A DNA stretch of 49,167 nucleotides from Parabacteroides goldsteinii (GCF_015550595.1 NZ_JADNBB010000036.1:1-49167), one strand, 5' to 3'. Shown: positions 36,499-45,865, numbered from the stretch's first letter. Notes: generated by a model not told the origin, from the sequence alone. Numbers and translations: made by a program.

Positions 36499-36592
36499 AT
36501 TGACAATTGACAGTTTGCAATTGACAATTAGAATATAAAACAATGGGCAATTGGCTTTTGACAGTAATTGTCAACTGTCGGTTGTCCATTGT
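36499..36592. repeat. TTGACAATT-type tandem repeats and imperfect palindrome between rpsB and tsf
   Basis: AATTGACAATTGACAG and CAATTGACAATT units repeat at 36499-36528. They are followed by an imperfect 53-bp inverted repeat bounded by ACAATGG (from about 36540) and CCATTGT (about 36592), with central TTGACAG and TTGTCAA. The unit recalls the small dispersed TTGACAATT repeats seen between Bacteroides genes. It may fold in the rpsB-tsf mRNA. Confidence 0.5.
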
Positions 36593-36634
36593 TGTTTTTA
36601 GAATATATAAACAATTAAATAAGGAAATAAGATT

Positions 36635-37624
36635 ATGGCTGTAACTATGGCTGATATTACCAAGCTGCGCAAAATGAGTGGGGCTGGTATGATGGATTGT
36701 AAGAAGGCTTTGACCGAAGCTGACGGTGACATCGAAAAGGCAATGGAAATTATCCGTAAAAAAGGACAGGCAATCGCTGCTAAACGTTCTGATCGTGAAG
36801 CTGCTGAAGGTTGCGTGTTGGCTAAAAAAGACGGTGAGTTCGCTGCTACTATTGCTTTGAAGTGTGAAACAGACTTCGTTGCTAAGAATGAAGACTTCGT
36901 TGCTCTGGCTCAGGCCATCCTCGACGCTGCTGTGGCTAACAAGTGCAAGACGTTGGATGAAGTGAAAGCTCTGCCGATGGGTAAAGGTACTATACAGGAC
37001 GCTGTTACTGACCGTAGCGGTATCACTGGCGAAAAGATGGAACTGGACGGCTATAACGTAGTAGAAGGTGCTTACACCACTGTTTACAACCACATGGGTA
37101 AGAATCTGCTTTGTACAATAGTAGCTTTCAACAAGGAATCGGACAATGTAGCTCATAACATAGCTATGCAGATTGCTGCTATGAACCCTATCGCTATCGA
37201 TGAAGATGGTGTTCCTGAATCAGTAAAAGAAACTGAAATTCAGGTAGCTATTGAAAAGACTAAAGCTGAACAGGTTCAGAAAGCTGTTGAAGCTGCACTG
37301 AAGAAAGCGGGTATCAATCCTACACATGTGGATAGCGAAGACCACATGGAAAGCAATATGGCTAAAGGCTGGATTACAGCTGAAGATGTTGCTAAAGCTA
37401 AAGAAATCATCGCTAAGGTTTCAGAAGAAAAATCAGCTAACTTACCTCAGCAGATGATCGAAAATATCGCTAAAGGTCGTCTTGGCAAATTCTTGAAGGA
37501 AGTTTGTCTGTTGAACCAGGAAGATATCATGGATGCAAAGAAGACTGTAAGAGAAACAATGAAGGAAGCAGATCCTGAATTGAAAGTGCTTGCATTCAAA
37601 CGCTTCACTTTACGTGCTGAATAA
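36635..37624 (+). CDS. tsf: elongation factor Ts
   Basis: A 329-residue EF-Ts. The N-terminal UBA-like region ADITKLRKMSGAGMMDCKKAL is followed by the EF-Tu contact motif CETDFVAKNEDF (about 85-96) and the duplicated core domain with a dimerisation/coiled insert. It recycles GDP from EF-Tu. It ends 21 bp before a strong bidirectional terminator. Confidence 0.97.
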   Translation: MAVTMADITKLRKMSGAGMMDCKKALTEADGDIEKAMEIIRKKGQAIAAKRSDREAAEGCVLAKKDGEFAATIALKCETDFVAKNEDFVALAQAILDAAVANKCKTLDEVKALPMGKGTIQDAVTDRSGITGEKMELDGYNVVEGAYTTVYNHMGKNLLCTIVAFNKESDNVAHNIAMQIAAMNPIAIDEDGVPESVKETEIQVAIEKTKAEQVQKAVEAALKKAGINPTHVDSEDHMESNMAKGWITAEDVAKAKEIIAKVSEEKSANLPQQMIENIAKGRLGKFLKEVCLLNQEDIMDAKKTVRETMKEADPELKVLAFKRFTLRAE

Positions 37625-37644
37625 TTAGCGTAAGCAATGAAATA

Positions 37645-37681
37645 AAAAAAGGGACTCCGAAATTAATCGGAGTCCCTTTTT
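37645..37681. terminator. bidirectional rho-independent terminator (tsf / aminotransferase)
   Basis: GGGACTCCGA at 37651-37660 pairs with TCGGAGTCCC at 37667-37676 around a 6-base loop. An A-run lies before it and a T-run after it, so it works on both strands between convergent genes. Confidence 0.92.
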
Positions 37682-37703
37682 GTGTTATAAGAATTTACTT
37701 TCC

Positions 37704-38897
37704 TTATTTTAAAGTAGTCAAAGCATTTTTAATACGTTTGATGGCTTCTACGATGTTTTCATCGCTGGTAGCATAGCTCATACGGATACATTCGGGAGCA
37801 CCGAAGGAAGTACCGCCAACGCAGGCAACGTGTGCTTTTTCCAACAGGAACATAGCCAGGTCGTCAGCATCGTTGATCGTATTTGTGCCGTCTGTCTTTC
37901 CGTAGTAGTAGCTACATTTCGGGAACAGGTAGAAAGCTCCTTCCGGTTTGTTGATCTCGAATCCCGGAACTTCCTTAGCCAGGTTGACGATCAGGTCGCG
38001 GCGGCGTTCGAATGCTTTACGCATATCTTCAACCGGCTGCTGTGAGCCTGTATAAGCTGCTTCCGCTGCTTTCTGTGATACAGAGCAAGGACCCGATGTA
38101 TACTGTCCCTGAAGTTTGTTTACGGCTTTTACGATCCATTCCGGTCCGGCAATGAAACCGATACGCCAGCCTGTCATCGCGTATGCTTTGGAAACACCGT
38201 TTACAATAACAGTACGATCCTTCATGCCTTCAACAGAAGCAATGCTGTGGTGTTTGCCGATATAGTTGATATGTTCGTAGATCTCGTCGGCAATAACGAT
38301 GATTTCCGGATGTTTTTTCAATACTTCTGCCAGGCCGGCCAATTCTTCGGCACTGTAAACAGAGCCTGTCGGATTGGAAGGAGAGCAGAGGATCAATGCT
38401 TTTGTCTTCGGAGTGATAGCTGCTTCCAACTGAGCCGGAGTGATCTTGAAATCCTGTTCGATACCAGCCGGGACAATTACCGGGTTACCTTCAGCCAGCT
38501 TAACCATTTCAGGATAACTTACCCAGAACGGTGCCGGAATAATTACTTCGTCTCCCGGATTTACCAATACCAGAATCGTGTTACAAACGGATTGTTTAGC
38601 TCCGTTCGCACAAGAAATTTGATTGGCTGTATATTCCAATCCGTTTTCATTCTTCAGCTTGGCAACGATCGCATTACGTAATGCCGGGTAGCCGGGAACT
38701 GGTGAGTAACGAGAGAAGTTATCATCTACCGCCTTTTTTGCAGCTTCCTTAATGTGATCGGGTGTGTTGAAATCAGGTTCTCCCACACTTAGGTTGATAA
38801 CATCGATACCTTGTGCTTTGAGCTCATTGCTCTTTTGAGACATCGCCAATGTTGCCGAAGGCGATAAACTTGCTAAACGATCTGAAACTTGTGTCAT
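37704..38897 (-). CDS. aspartate-type aminotransferase (PLP, class I)
   Basis: I take the start at 38897 (MTQVSDRLASLSPSATLAM), giving 397 residues; the frame to 38939 would overlap the promoter box. Fold-type I motifs: INLSVGEPDFNTPDHI, ANGAKQSVCN, SPSNPTGS, IADEIYEHI, the PLP lysine near residue 237 in VSKAYAMTGWRIGF, and a C-terminal IRMSYATSDENI. It transfers amino groups between aspartate and 2-oxoglutarate in amino-acid synthesis; exact specificity (aspartate or prephenate) is not certain. Single gene with its own promoter. Confidence 0.93.
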   Translation of the reverse strand: MTQVSDRLASLSPSATLAMSQKSNELKAQGIDVINLSVGEPDFNTPDHIKEAAKKAVDDNFSRYSPVPGYPALRNAIVAKLKNENGLEYTANQISCANGAKQSVCNTILVLVNPGDEVIIPAPFWVSYPEMVKLAEGNPVIVPAGIEQDFKITPAQLEAAITPKTKALILCSPSNPTGSVYSAEELAGLAEVLKKHPEIIVIADEIYEHINYIGKHHSIASVEGMKDRTVIVNGVSKAYAMTGWRIGFIAGPEWIVKAVNKLQGQYTSGPCSVSQKAAEAAYTGSQQPVEDMRKAFERRRDLIVNLAKEVPGFEINKPEGAFYLFPKCSYYYGKTDGTNTINDADDLAMFLLEKAHVACVGGTSFGAPECIRMSYATSDENIVEAIKRIKNALTTLK

Positions 38898-38936
38898 GAC
38901 ACTGCTGTTTGTATAGGTTATTTTAAATAGTTGCGA

Positions 38937-38967
38937 CAAAAGTAATTAATAATCGGTATTCCTGCAA
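38937..38967 (-). promoter_or_regulatory. promoter of the aminotransferase gene
   Basis: The minus strand shows TTG at 38967-38965, 20 bases, then TACTTTTG at 38944-38937, 39 bases before the chosen ATG. It excludes the upstream ATG at 38939. Confidence 0.55.
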
Positions 38968-38978
38968 CAAATTGCTAA

Positions 38979-40196
38979 TTATTTGATATTGTGAAGTACA
39001 TGTCCCATACGTTCCTTCTTTGTCTTCATATAAAACTCGTTATATTTGTTGGGAGTTACTTCGATAGGAACGTTTTCTACAATTGTCAAACCATAAGCTT
39101 CAAGGCCGACTCGTTTTATCGGATTGTTTGTCATCAGGAGCATTTTAGTGATGCCGATGTGTTTCAGGATTTGTGCTCCGACGCCATAATCGCGTTCATC
39201 GGCCTGGTGTCCGAGGTGCAGGTTGGCATCAACGGTATCCAAACCTTCTTCCTGGAGCTTGTAAGCTTTCATTTTATCCATCAAGCCGATGCCGCGTCCT
39301 TCCTGGTTCAGGTAAACAATGGCTCCACGTCCTTCCTTTTCGATCATTTGCATGGCTTTATGCAGTTGTTCGCCACATTCGCAACGCATGGAACCGAAGA
39401 TATCTCCGGTGGCACAGGACGAATGAACGCGGACCAGAACGGGTTCTTCGCCGGATATATCGCCTTTTATCAAAGCGATATGTTCCAATCCGTTGCTTTT
39501 CTGACGGAAAGGAATCAGATGGAAATGACCGTATTGTGTGGGCATATCTACTTCCACGCCTTTGTCTACGATCGATTCGGTTTGCAGGCGGTAGGCAATC
39601 AGGTCTTTGATACAGATAATTTTAATATCGAATTTCTTAGCCACTTCCACCAATTGAGGCAGACGGGCCATTGTTCCGTCTTCATTGATGATCTCGATCA
39701 GCGCTCCGGCAGGGAAAAGTCCCGCCAGGCGAGCCAAGTCAACAGCTGCTTCCGTATGTCCGGCACGGCGGAGTACACCGCGGGAACGGGCGCGCAACGG
39801 GTTGATATGTCCCGGACGTCCCAGGTCAGACGGTTTTGTCTGGGGATCGGCTAAGGCACGTATCGTTTCGGCACGGTCGAACATGGAAACACCGGTAGTA
39901 CAACCGCCACCCAGCTTATCGACTGTCACGGTGAACGGAGTTTCCAGCATAGAGGTATTTCTGGCTACCTGCATATCCAGATCCAGTTCCTGACAACGTT
40001 CTTCCGTGATCGGAGCGCATAATACGCCACGACCGTATGTCATCATGAAATTTACTTTTTCGGGAGTTATCTTTTCTGCAGCTACAATAAAGTCACCTTC
40101 GTTTTCGCGATCTTCGTCGTCGACAACGATCAGGAATTTTCCTTCGCGGAAATCTTCAATTGCTTCTTCGATCGTGTTTAATTTGAAATCACTCAT
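38979..40196 (-). CDS. ribBA: bifunctional DHBP synthase / GTP cyclohydrolase II
   Basis: A 405-residue fusion. The RibB half (about 1-205) shows [11 protein letters not shown] and the substrate region [24 protein letters not shown]. The RibA half (about 210-405) has the zinc site [18 protein letters not shown] and the GTP/catalytic segment NQEGRGIGL. It makes both early precursors of riboflavin. It lies 6 bp after the LptF/G-type gene in the same direction, and I see no FMN riboswitch ahead of it. Confidence 0.96.
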   Translation of the reverse strand: MSDFKLNTIEEAIEDFREGKFLIVVDDEDRENEGDFIVAAEKITPEKVNFMMTYGRGVLCAPITEERCQELDLDMQVARNTSMLETPFTVTVDKLGGGCTTGVSMFDRAETIRALADPQTKPSDLGRPGHINPLRARSRGVLRRAGHTEAAVDLARLAGLFPAGALIEIINEDGTMARLPQLVEVAKKFDIKIICIKDLIAYRLQTESIVDKGVEVDMPTQYGHFHLIPFRQKSNGLEHIALIKGDISGEEPVLVRVHSSCATGDIFGSMRCECGEQLHKAMQMIEKEGRGAIVYLNQEGRGIGLMDKMKAYKLQEEGLDTVDANLHLGHQADERDYGVGAQILKHIGITKMLLMTNNPIKRVGLEAYGLTIVENVPIEVTPNKYNEFYMKTKKERMGHVLHNIK

Positions 40197-40202
40197 ATCG
40201 TT

Positions 40203-42152
40203 TTAATTTTTAGTTTCTAAGCTCTTGATCATCTCTTCCAGTTCGAGGCTTGTCTTTTGTACTACCTGTACATCATGGCGCAACAGCTTGCGCTGGTACG
40301 TGGCAAGCAGATAGATCGGCAGTCCGATCGGAAAGAAGAGACCGAGTGCCAGTCCGATCTTTCCGTTCAGGTTGGCATTCAGTTGGTTGTATCCGCCTAT
40401 GACCGGATAGTCCATTAATTTGTTCAATAGCAGGTTCTGGTCGGAGTTGGCCAGTTCCTCAATGATGCTCTCCATCTCTTCAGCTAGTTGTTCGGCTGTC
40501 TGATCTTTTCCTCCCTGTTTCCAGAAAGTAATATAATTAAGCCAGCGTTTGTGACCCTGTAAATAGGAAGCACAGTCGTTTGCCAGTTTTTCCAGGCGTG
40601 GAAGAACAGATACGTAGTTGGGGGTGAAGATGATTACTTCTTTCTTTTCCACCTTACGTCCGGAACGTTTTCCGATAAGATTTTTCAGTGCGTTCAGGTA
40701 TGTATCTGCATTTAATATCACACTATCGTTTACGGCTTTGTAAGTTAGGAATATACCCAGCGGAGCCAATACGGCTGAACTCAACCACATACCTTCCCAG
40801 GCTGCCCATACACCGTCACGAGCCATTTTAAACCCGATGTTATCAATAATGTAGTAGAAAATGAACAGGATCACAGAGATCACAACCGGCATACCCAGTC
40901 CCCCTTTGCGGATAATCGCTCCCAGTGGGGCCCCGATAAAGAAGAATACCATACAGGCAAATGACAGGGTGAATTTCTTATGCCACTCAGTCATGTGGCG
41001 GCGGACCTTCGAGGCTTCATCCCCCATTGTTGCCGCTTTAAAATAGTAATCGGCCTTTACACTCTCTATGTTCGATTTAGCACGTACAAGTAAGGCCGCT
41101 TTACCACTGGGTGCTTCCGCCTGGTATAGGCTGTCGAAATTGATGATTATAGCCGGTTCATTTTGTTTGTTGACTAATGAGTCTGTATTTGTCTCCTGAC
41201 TCGTTTTATCCATATCAGACTCTGCCCTTCTGGGTTTGGAGAATGAACGGCGATAAGACATGTCATAAACACTTTTCGCATTCAACTCTTTTATGCTGTC
41301 GAGCCTTACGGTCATTGAATCGATGGAGGTCTGCAAGTCGTTCAATTTTTTCCCCATATACTGGTTGGCCATGAACGATTCGTCCGTACGGGTGAAGTTC
41401 GCATCGAATTCGATAAGAATTTCTTTGGAACTGAAACTTTCCCTACGATACGGAACAGCTGTTTTTGCTCCCGTACTGGCCTGAGCTTTCAAATTTTCAA
41501 ACGATTCGCCGTTGAAGAGCGACAAAACAAGGAATAATTTATCAGCCGATGTTTTCAACCGGCCGGAATCAGCAACGATAACACGTGCATTGTTGAAACC
41601 TTCCGAATAATCGTAGATCATCACATCTTTCAGCAGCCCCGTCTTATTGTCCTTTTCTTTTACATATACATTATATCCGGTGATTTCCCCATAGAATACC
41701 CCCTCCGGGATATCCAGTTCGGGCGATTTCTGCCGCATGGAGTAGAGTAGGGAGTATAATTTGACCTGGACGACAGGCATGGCGTTATTCTGGAAAAAGA
41801 ATGCACCGATGCTTATGACGCCAATCGTTATCATAAGCGGTCTCATTATATGTATAAGTGATACCCCTGCCGATTTCATAGCCAGTAATTCCAGGCGTTC
41901 ACCCAGATTTCCGAAAGTCATCAGAGACGCTAATAAAATGGCCAATGGTAAAGCCATCGGGAGGAGGAATAAAGCAGCATAAAAAAACATTTCGCCGAGC
42001 ACAGGAATTCCCAACCCCTTTCCCACCATGTCGTCTATGTACCTCCAAAGGAACTGCATAAGTACAATAAACAGACAGATACCGAAGGTCATAATGAACA
42101 ACGGCAGGAAAGTCTGCAGCATAAATGTATATAATCGTTTTATCTTCAACAT
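40203..42152 (-). CDS. LptF/LptG-family permease (YjgP/YjgQ)
   Basis: A 649-residue inner-membrane protein. TM helices near 12-35, 55-80 and 100-120 precede a periplasmic jellyroll-like domain (about 125-390; [21 protein letters not shown]). Helices follow near 395-500 ([25 protein letters not shown]), with a further cytoplasmic/membrane extension of about 150 residues. The family extracts lipopolysaccharide with LptB2 and passes it to LptC-A-DE. Proteobacterial members are near 360 residues; the longer jellyroll insert and C-terminal part are features of this protein. First gene of a two-gene unit with ribBA. Confidence 0.9.
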   Translation of the reverse strand: MLKIKRLYTFMLQTFLPLFIMTFGICLFIVLMQFLWRYIDDMVGKGLGIPVLGEMFFYAALFLLPMALPLAILLASLMTFGNLGERLELLAMKSAGVSLIHIMRPLMITIGVISIGAFFFQNNAMPVVQVKLYSLLYSMRQKSPELDIPEGVFYGEITGYNVYVKEKDNKTGLLKDVMIYDYSEGFNNARVIVADSGRLKTSADKLFLVLSLFNGESFENLKAQASTGAKTAVPYRRESFSSKEILIEFDANFTRTDESFMANQYMGKKLNDLQTSIDSMTVRLDSIKELNAKSVYDMSYRRSFSKPRRAESDMDKTSQETNTDSLVNKQNEPAIIINFDSLYQAEAPSGKAALLVRAKSNIESVKADYYFKAATMGDEASKVRRHMTEWHKKFTLSFACMVFFFIGAPLGAIIRKGGLGMPVVISVILFIFYYIIDNIGFKMARDGVWAAWEGMWLSSAVLAPLGIFLTYKAVNDSVILNADTYLNALKNLIGKRSGRKVEKKEVIIFTPNYVSVLPRLEKLANDCASYLQGHKRWLNYITFWKQGGKDQTAEQLAEEMESIIEELANSDQNLLLNKLMDYPVIGGYNQLNANLNGKIGLALGLFFPIGLPIYLLATYQRKLLRHDVQVVQKTSLELEEMIKSLETKN

Positions 42153-42173
42153 TACCTATCCGGGTTGACGGGG

Positions 42174-42181
42174 CAAAAGTA
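42174..42181 (-). promoter_or_regulatory. -7 box of the LptF/G-ribBA unit
   Basis: The minus strand reads TACTTTTG, matching TAnnTTTG, 21 bases before the ATG. Confidence 0.45.
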
Positions 42182-42224
42182 GTGTAAAAAACGATAAGTA
42201 CATGACATAAATCTCTAAAACAAC

Positions 42225-42608
42225 CTAAATACCGAGTGTACGTTTCAATTCATAGACTTGCGAGTCCCACAAATTGATCGAATCTTTCTTTTCATCCGGC
42301 TCGGCAAAGTCGGTAATTTCAAGAGCGGTTGCTCCGGTGAGCTCAACAGTGTGAATTAAAAATTCGAAGTAAACATTATCATCCTCCTCATCTGCCCAAC
42401 GATAACGGATACTTGTTTCCGGTTTTACGGCCAGTACTTCGGCTTCCTGCTCATCTCTGTCCCACTTAAAAATATAAGTGTTGTCATTGATTGTTACATC
42501 ATCTGCGAACCATGCGGATAGTCCGGGAGGTGTGGTGAGGTGATTCCATAAACTTCGTCGCGAAACTTTATCGAAAACGTATTCGATATGAAACTTCTCT
42601 TTTTTCAT
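42225..42608 (-). CDS. START-like domain protein
   Basis: A 127-residue single-domain protein of the SRPBCC/AHSA1-like START fold as found in Bacteroidetes. Its N-terminal helix-strand KFHIEYVFDKVSRRSLWNHL is followed by TTPPGLSAWFADDV and repeated strand patterns (YIFKWDRDEQEAEVLAV, IRYRWADEED). There is no signal peptide. Ligand and role are unknown. It is divergent from the tRNA gene. Confidence 0.85.
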   Translation of the reverse strand: MKKEKFHIEYVFDKVSRRSLWNHLTTPPGLSAWFADDVTINDNTYIFKWDRDEQEAEVLAVKPETSIRYRWADEEDDNVYFEFLIHTVELTGATALEITDFAEPDEKKDSINLWDSQVYELKRTLGI

Positions 42609-42743
42609 CTTTTCAGCTATTATTTGTGCAGCAAGATAGGCAAAAGATTGCTATTTGCCAATATTCTTAGAATAAAAAAACAGCTAATTTTTAAAGGCTT
42701 AGCTGAAAGCCCCGAAAAATAAACGATTTTTTTTCGTGAAACT

Positions 42744-42775
42744 GTTGCATAATATAAAAATAACCTCTACTTTTG
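42744..42775 (+). promoter_or_regulatory. promoter of the tRNA gene
   Basis: GTTG at 42744-42747, 20 bases, then TACTTTTG at 42768-42775, 31 bases before the mature tRNA 5' end. Confidence 0.6.
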
Positions 42776-42806
42776 CAGCGTCAATAAGGGAAATTGACAA
42801 CATGAT

Positions 42807-42880
42807 GGCGAGATAGCTCAGCTGGTTAGAGCGCATGATTCATAATCATGAGGTCCCCGGTTCAATCCCGGGTCTCGCTA
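42807..42880 (+). tRNA. tRNA with CAT anticodon (Met or Ile2)
   Basis: A 74-base cloverleaf can be drawn: acceptor GGCGAGA with TCTCGCT (one G-U pair at the end), D stem GCTC/GAGC, anticodon stem CATGA/TCATG with loop TTCATAA (anticodon CAT), T stem CCCGG/CCGGG with loop TTCAATC, discriminator A. CCA is not encoded. CAT can mean elongator Met or, if modified to lysidine, Ile reading AUA; the sequence alone does not decide. The 1-72 pair argues against the initiator, which usually has a mismatch and three G-C pairs in the anticodon stem. Confidence 0.93.
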
Positions 42881-42889
42881 CAAAATAGA

Positions 42890-42919
42890 AGGCTTACAAG
42901 AAATTGTAAGCCTTTTTTT
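42890..42919 (+). terminator. terminator of the tRNA gene
   Basis: AGGCTTACAA at 42890-42899 pairs with TTGTAAGCCT at 42904-42913 around GAAA, followed by a T-run. Confidence 0.92.
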
Positions 42920-43014
42920 GTTTATCTGACGGTGGCTTCTATATACATTATATATAGTTCCTTATTTCTAATAATTCAAAAGATGAAATTTTTTTATAAA
43001 AACAGTGCGAAAAG

Positions 43015-43044
43015 TTTGGAGTAACAATTTTTTTTATACCTTTG
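43015..43044 (+). promoter_or_regulatory. promoter of the GntR-slipin operon
   Basis: TTTG at 43015-43018 and TACCTTTG at 43037-43044, 18 bases apart. A 7-bp inverted repeat CTATATA-N5-TATATAG upstream (42939-42957) and ACAAT/ATTGT around the leader are possible operators. Confidence 0.55.
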
Positions 43045-43090
43045 TCATATATAAATAGTACAATGTTTGTTTAATATAATATGAAATTGT

Positions 43091-43471
43091 ATGATTAAGT
43101 TTTTATTAGATTACTTCAGCGGCGTACCGGTCTATCGTCAGATTATCGATCAGATTATATTTGGCATAGCATCCGGGCAACTAAAACTAGGTGAGCAACT
43201 TCCTACGGTCAGGGCGCTAGCCGTAGAGTTGAAGGTGAATCTGAACACGGTATCCAAGGCATACAAGGAATTGGAAATCAAAAACATATTGGAAACCCAA
43301 CAGGGCACGGGAACGTTTATCAATAAAACAGAGAATGTAATATTGGAAAAGGAGAGGGAAGATAAGCTGAAAGAAATTTGTATACAGTTTTCTTCTGTGG
43401 CTTTCAGTTATGGCTTTACTCTTAGTGAAATCATGCAGGAATTGAAAAATATTGAAACCTCTAAAAAATAA
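43091..43471 (+). CDS. GntR-family regulator, YtrA type
   Basis: A 126-residue protein with an N-terminal winged HTH (VPVYRQIIDQIIFGIASGQLKLGEQLPTVRALAVELKVNLNTVSKAY) and only about 50 more residues, the short form called YtrA. These are usually repressors of the operon they head. Here the next gene, 5 bp later, is a slipin, so it may control membrane-domain organisation or respond to envelope signals; that is inference from order. The start at 43091 is the first ATG in this frame after the promoter. Confidence 0.92.
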   Translation: MIKFLLDYFSGVPVYRQIIDQIIFGIASGQLKLGEQLPTVRALAVELKVNLNTVSKAYKELEIKNILETQQGTGTFINKTENVILEKEREDKLKEICIQFSSVAFSYGFTLSEIMQELKNIETSKK

Positions 43472-43476
43472 TACTT

Positions 43477-44358
43477 ATGACAACAAATGTAATTAACAAG
43501 GGATGGTTTAATCCTATTTCTCTTTCCGTATTGCTGGTACTGATTTTTTTATCAGTCGTTCTGCATGTTTTGCATATTGTGAATATGCCGGTTTTGTTGC
43601 TCTTGATTCTCATTTCCAGTTTGTTGGCTCTTTCAATCCGTGTGGCCGACCAATGGGAGCGGGCAGTGGTGTTGCGTATGGGTAAATTTAATGGTTTAAA
43701 AGGTCCTGGCCCATTTATGATCATTCCTATTCTTGATAGTGTATCTGCTTATATCGACCAACGGGTACGGGTAAGTGCTTTTAAAGCAGAGCAAACCCTG
43801 ACGAAAGATACAGTGCCTGTCAACGTGGATGCTGTTGTGTACTGGACGGTTTGGGATGTGGAGAAAGCGGCTTTGGAAGTACAAGAGTATCAAAAAGCCA
43901 TTGAGCACATAGCCCAGACGGGGTTAAGGGATACAATCGGTAAACATGAGTTATCAACTCTTTTGCAGGAACGCGATAAGATTGCTGAAGATTTACAGCA
44001 CGTTTTAGATAGAAATACAAATCCCTGGGGGATTACCTGTCAAACTGTTGGTATTAACGATATCGCTATACCTCAGGATCTTGCCGATGCCATGAGTAAG
44101 GAAGCCCAGGCCGAACGCGAAAGAAGAGCCCGTGTCATTCTGGGAACGGCGGAAACCGAGATTGCCGAGAAATTTGAGTTGGCCAGTAAAAAGTATACTG
44201 ATAATCCTGTCGCGTTGCACCTCAGAGGGATGAATATGCTTTTCGAGGGGTTGAAAGAGAAGGGTTCTATGATTATAGTGCCGAGTTCGGCATTGGATAC
44301 AATGAACTTGGGAGCTATGGGAGGATTAGCATCGCTGGCGAAGAGCAACGAAGTATAA
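43477..44358 (+). CDS. SPFH/stomatin-like protein (slipin)
   Basis: A 293-residue protein. Two hydrophobic stretches (about 12-32 and 34-50) anchor it in the membrane. An SPFH domain (about 60-225) begins VADQWERAVVLRMGKFNGLKGPGPF and has VPVNVDAVVYWTVWDVEKAAL. A helical C-terminal segment rich in E/A/R (KEAQAERERRARVILGTAETE) should drive oligomerisation. Slipins form large membrane scaffolds and influence membrane proteases. NfeD, which often accompanies slipins, is not encoded here. It is co-transcribed with the GntR gene, and a terminator lies 130 bp downstream. Confidence 0.92.
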   Translation: MTTNVINKGWFNPISLSVLLVLIFLSVVLHVLHIVNMPVLLLLILISSLLALSIRVADQWERAVVLRMGKFNGLKGPGPFMIIPILDSVSAYIDQRVRVSAFKAEQTLTKDTVPVNVDAVVYWTVWDVEKAALEVQEYQKAIEHIAQTGLRDTIGKHELSTLLQERDKIAEDLQHVLDRNTNPWGITCQTVGINDIAIPQDLADAMSKEAQAERERRARVILGTAETEIAEKFELASKKYTDNPVALHLRGMNMLFEGLKEKGSMIIVPSSALDTMNLGAMGGLASLAKSNEV

Positions 44359-44487
44359 TGAGTTCTGAAGAATATTTTGAACGTGGTATGCCCGTTCTCT
44401 GTTGCCAGGCTGAATTGGCAGATCCGGCAGGCCTATAAGGTTAAGGTCGGCTGTCTGAAATCGGACAAATCTGTCCATAAGATACAA

Positions 44488-44541
44488 AAAAAGCCCCCAC
44501 TCTCTGTTTGTCTGTAAAAACAAGCAAAGAGTGGGGCTTTA
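44488..44541. terminator. terminator downstream of the slipin gene
   Basis: AAAGCCCCCACTCT near 44489 pairs with AGAGTGGGGCTTT ending at 44540, with one bulged C. The stem extends imperfectly inward (TGTTTGT/ACAAGCA). An A-run precedes it and TTATT follows. Confidence 0.8.
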
Positions 44542-44610
44542 TTAATTATGTAACCTCCCGGTTATGTTAATTAAGGTTTGCCTGCAGAATTAAGGGATTC
44601 TGGCAAGCAG

Positions 44611-44636
44611 AGTATAGGGTAAAATTTCACAAATTG
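44611..44636 (+). repeat. inverted-repeat partner of the Mfa2-like gene 5' region (left)
   Basis: AGTATAGGGTAA followed by AATTTCACAAATTG. The last 21 bases are the reverse complement of 45798-45819 apart from one missing A. The first 12 are the reverse complement of 45854-45865. A second match (44863-44883 with 45827-45846, centre CATATAAAAAATT) lies just before the gene end. These are the leader and first codons of the gene found in opposite orientation on its other side. The 252-base stretch around them (44560-44812) shows no convincing gene. Confidence 0.5.
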
Positions 44637-44816
44637 TATTGTGTCTACAAATGTACTTGTATAGTTATATAATAGGGGCAGGTATTCGTATCACACATAG
44701 GTGGTATTTGTGTCAACCCTTTTGTTGGATGACTTGTGTTGAATTTGAAGGATTTGTTAACAGGTGTATGACTATCGCTAATGATGGTGTTCCTATCACT
44801 GAGAATCGCATATTTG

Positions 44817-44857
44817 AAAAAAAACGGCGCACACGCGGAACAATCCGGATGTACGCC
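44817..44857 (-). terminator. terminator of the Mfa2-like gene
   Basis: On the minus strand GGCGTACA pairs with TGTGCGCC (one G-U pair) with an inner CGG/CCG, followed by a run of T. Confidence 0.75.
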
Positions 44858-44887
44858 TTTATGCATATAAAAAATTGAGGGTCGAAA

Positions 44888-45826
44888 TTAACCGATAGTG
44901 ACGTGTTGAATAACTGTACCCCAGTCTGTTACAACAATATTGCCACTATTTTTAGAAAGATCGAAAGTCATTTCTGACTGTTCTCCTTCGTTTACAGACA
45001 CTTTCTCCAAATTTTTGACATTTTCGGAAGAAAGGATCATGTTATCGTCTTTGTAAAGCTCGATAGTGATATTAGAAGCCGGCAGGATAGTTGTTTTGTC
45101 GGCAACTACATTTCCTTTTTCGTTTAAAGTGGCCGGAATGATATATTCAATATCTTCTCCTGTCAATTCACCGTTGTGATTAAAAGAGCTTTTTGTTTTC
45201 TTTACTTTATAATAAAAATTACCTTCTTTTGAATCCAGAACTTTGATAATTCCTTTTGTGACCAAAGAAATAGAAGATACTTTACGTTCGATTTTTAAAG
45301 TTTCAGTACTTGATTTAGTTGATGTGTTGCTTTTCAATGTAACTTGTCCGTAGAACAAATCACCTGGCAAAGAAGCTGCAACGCCATTGTTTTGTTTCAG
45401 GCTTACCTGCAAATCGGAAATGATGTTAGCCTGGTTCATGGCACTGATAGTTTCGTTTTCACCAGAAATGCCGGCCCATGCCACAACTGTGATCTGTTTT
45501 GATTCCGGGCATGTAATTTCGATCGGTTTAGCCTGCAACAGATAAGTTCTGTCAACATTGATTTGCTTGTAGAAATCACCTTGCTGATCGAATACGAACA
45601 ATGTAGTCTGATCCACATCGCCTTTAACCGTAATGTCTTTGTTGTCTGAATAAGCTTTCAGAACGACTGAAAAAGAAGTATTTTCTTGATTAGAAGCATT
45701 TTCGATGATGCTGTTATCGATACTGGAAGTGGAATCACTGTCTGCAGAGCAACTTGCTAAAGAGATCATAGCGATCAGCATGCAAACAGAAAACAAACAA
45801 TTTGTGAAAATTTTACCCTTTTTCAT
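44888..45826 (-). CDS. FimB/Mfa2-like fimbrial lipoprotein
   Basis: A 312-residue lipoprotein with a signal peptide ending in the lipobox LASC (Cys near 26). The first domain has the TLFVFDQQGDFYKQI pattern typical of Mfa2/FimB (an strand-rich fold with FD..G), then ITVVAWAGI and LPGDLFYGQVTL. The second domain ends in TFDLSKNSGNIVVTDWG. In Bacteroidales such proteins cap or anchor fimbriae at the outer membrane. No fimbrillin, Mfa1/FimA-type stalk or other tip gene is next to it, so it is a stand-alone copy. It has its own promoter box and terminator. The family assignment is from pattern recognition. Confidence 0.7.
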   Translation of the reverse strand: MKKGKIFTNCLFSVCMLIAMISLASCSADSDSTSSIDNSIIENASNQENTSFSVVLKAYSDNKDITVKGDVDQTTLFVFDQQGDFYKQINVDRTYLLQAKPIEITCPESKQITVVAWAGISGENETISAMNQANIISDLQVSLKQNNGVAASLPGDLFYGQVTLKSNTSTKSSTETLKIERKVSSISLVTKGIIKVLDSKEGNFYYKVKKTKSSFNHNGELTGEDIEYIIPATLNEKGNVVADKTTILPASNITIELYKDDNMILSSENVKNLEKVSVNEGEQSEMTFDLSKNSGNIVVTDWGTVIQHVTIG

Positions 45827-45865
45827 GACCTTAATTTTTTATATGCTTTGAAATTACCCTATACT
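45798..45865 (-). repeat. inverted-repeat partner of 44611-44636 (right)
   Basis: Covers the start codon region and leader of the Mfa2-like gene. On the minus strand it holds AGTATAGGGTAA, then CATATAAAAAATTAAGG, then the first codons. All three blocks have near-identical inverted copies between 44611 and 44883. Confidence 0.5.

Noticed and set aside
38979-40202. FMN riboswitch before ribBA
   Set aside because: The gap to the upstream gene is only 6 bp, so there is no room for one.
44639-44878. 79-residue plus-strand frame between the slipin and the Mfa2-like gene
   Set aside because: Poor composition, no start context, and it runs through the terminator hairpin of the Mfa2-like gene.
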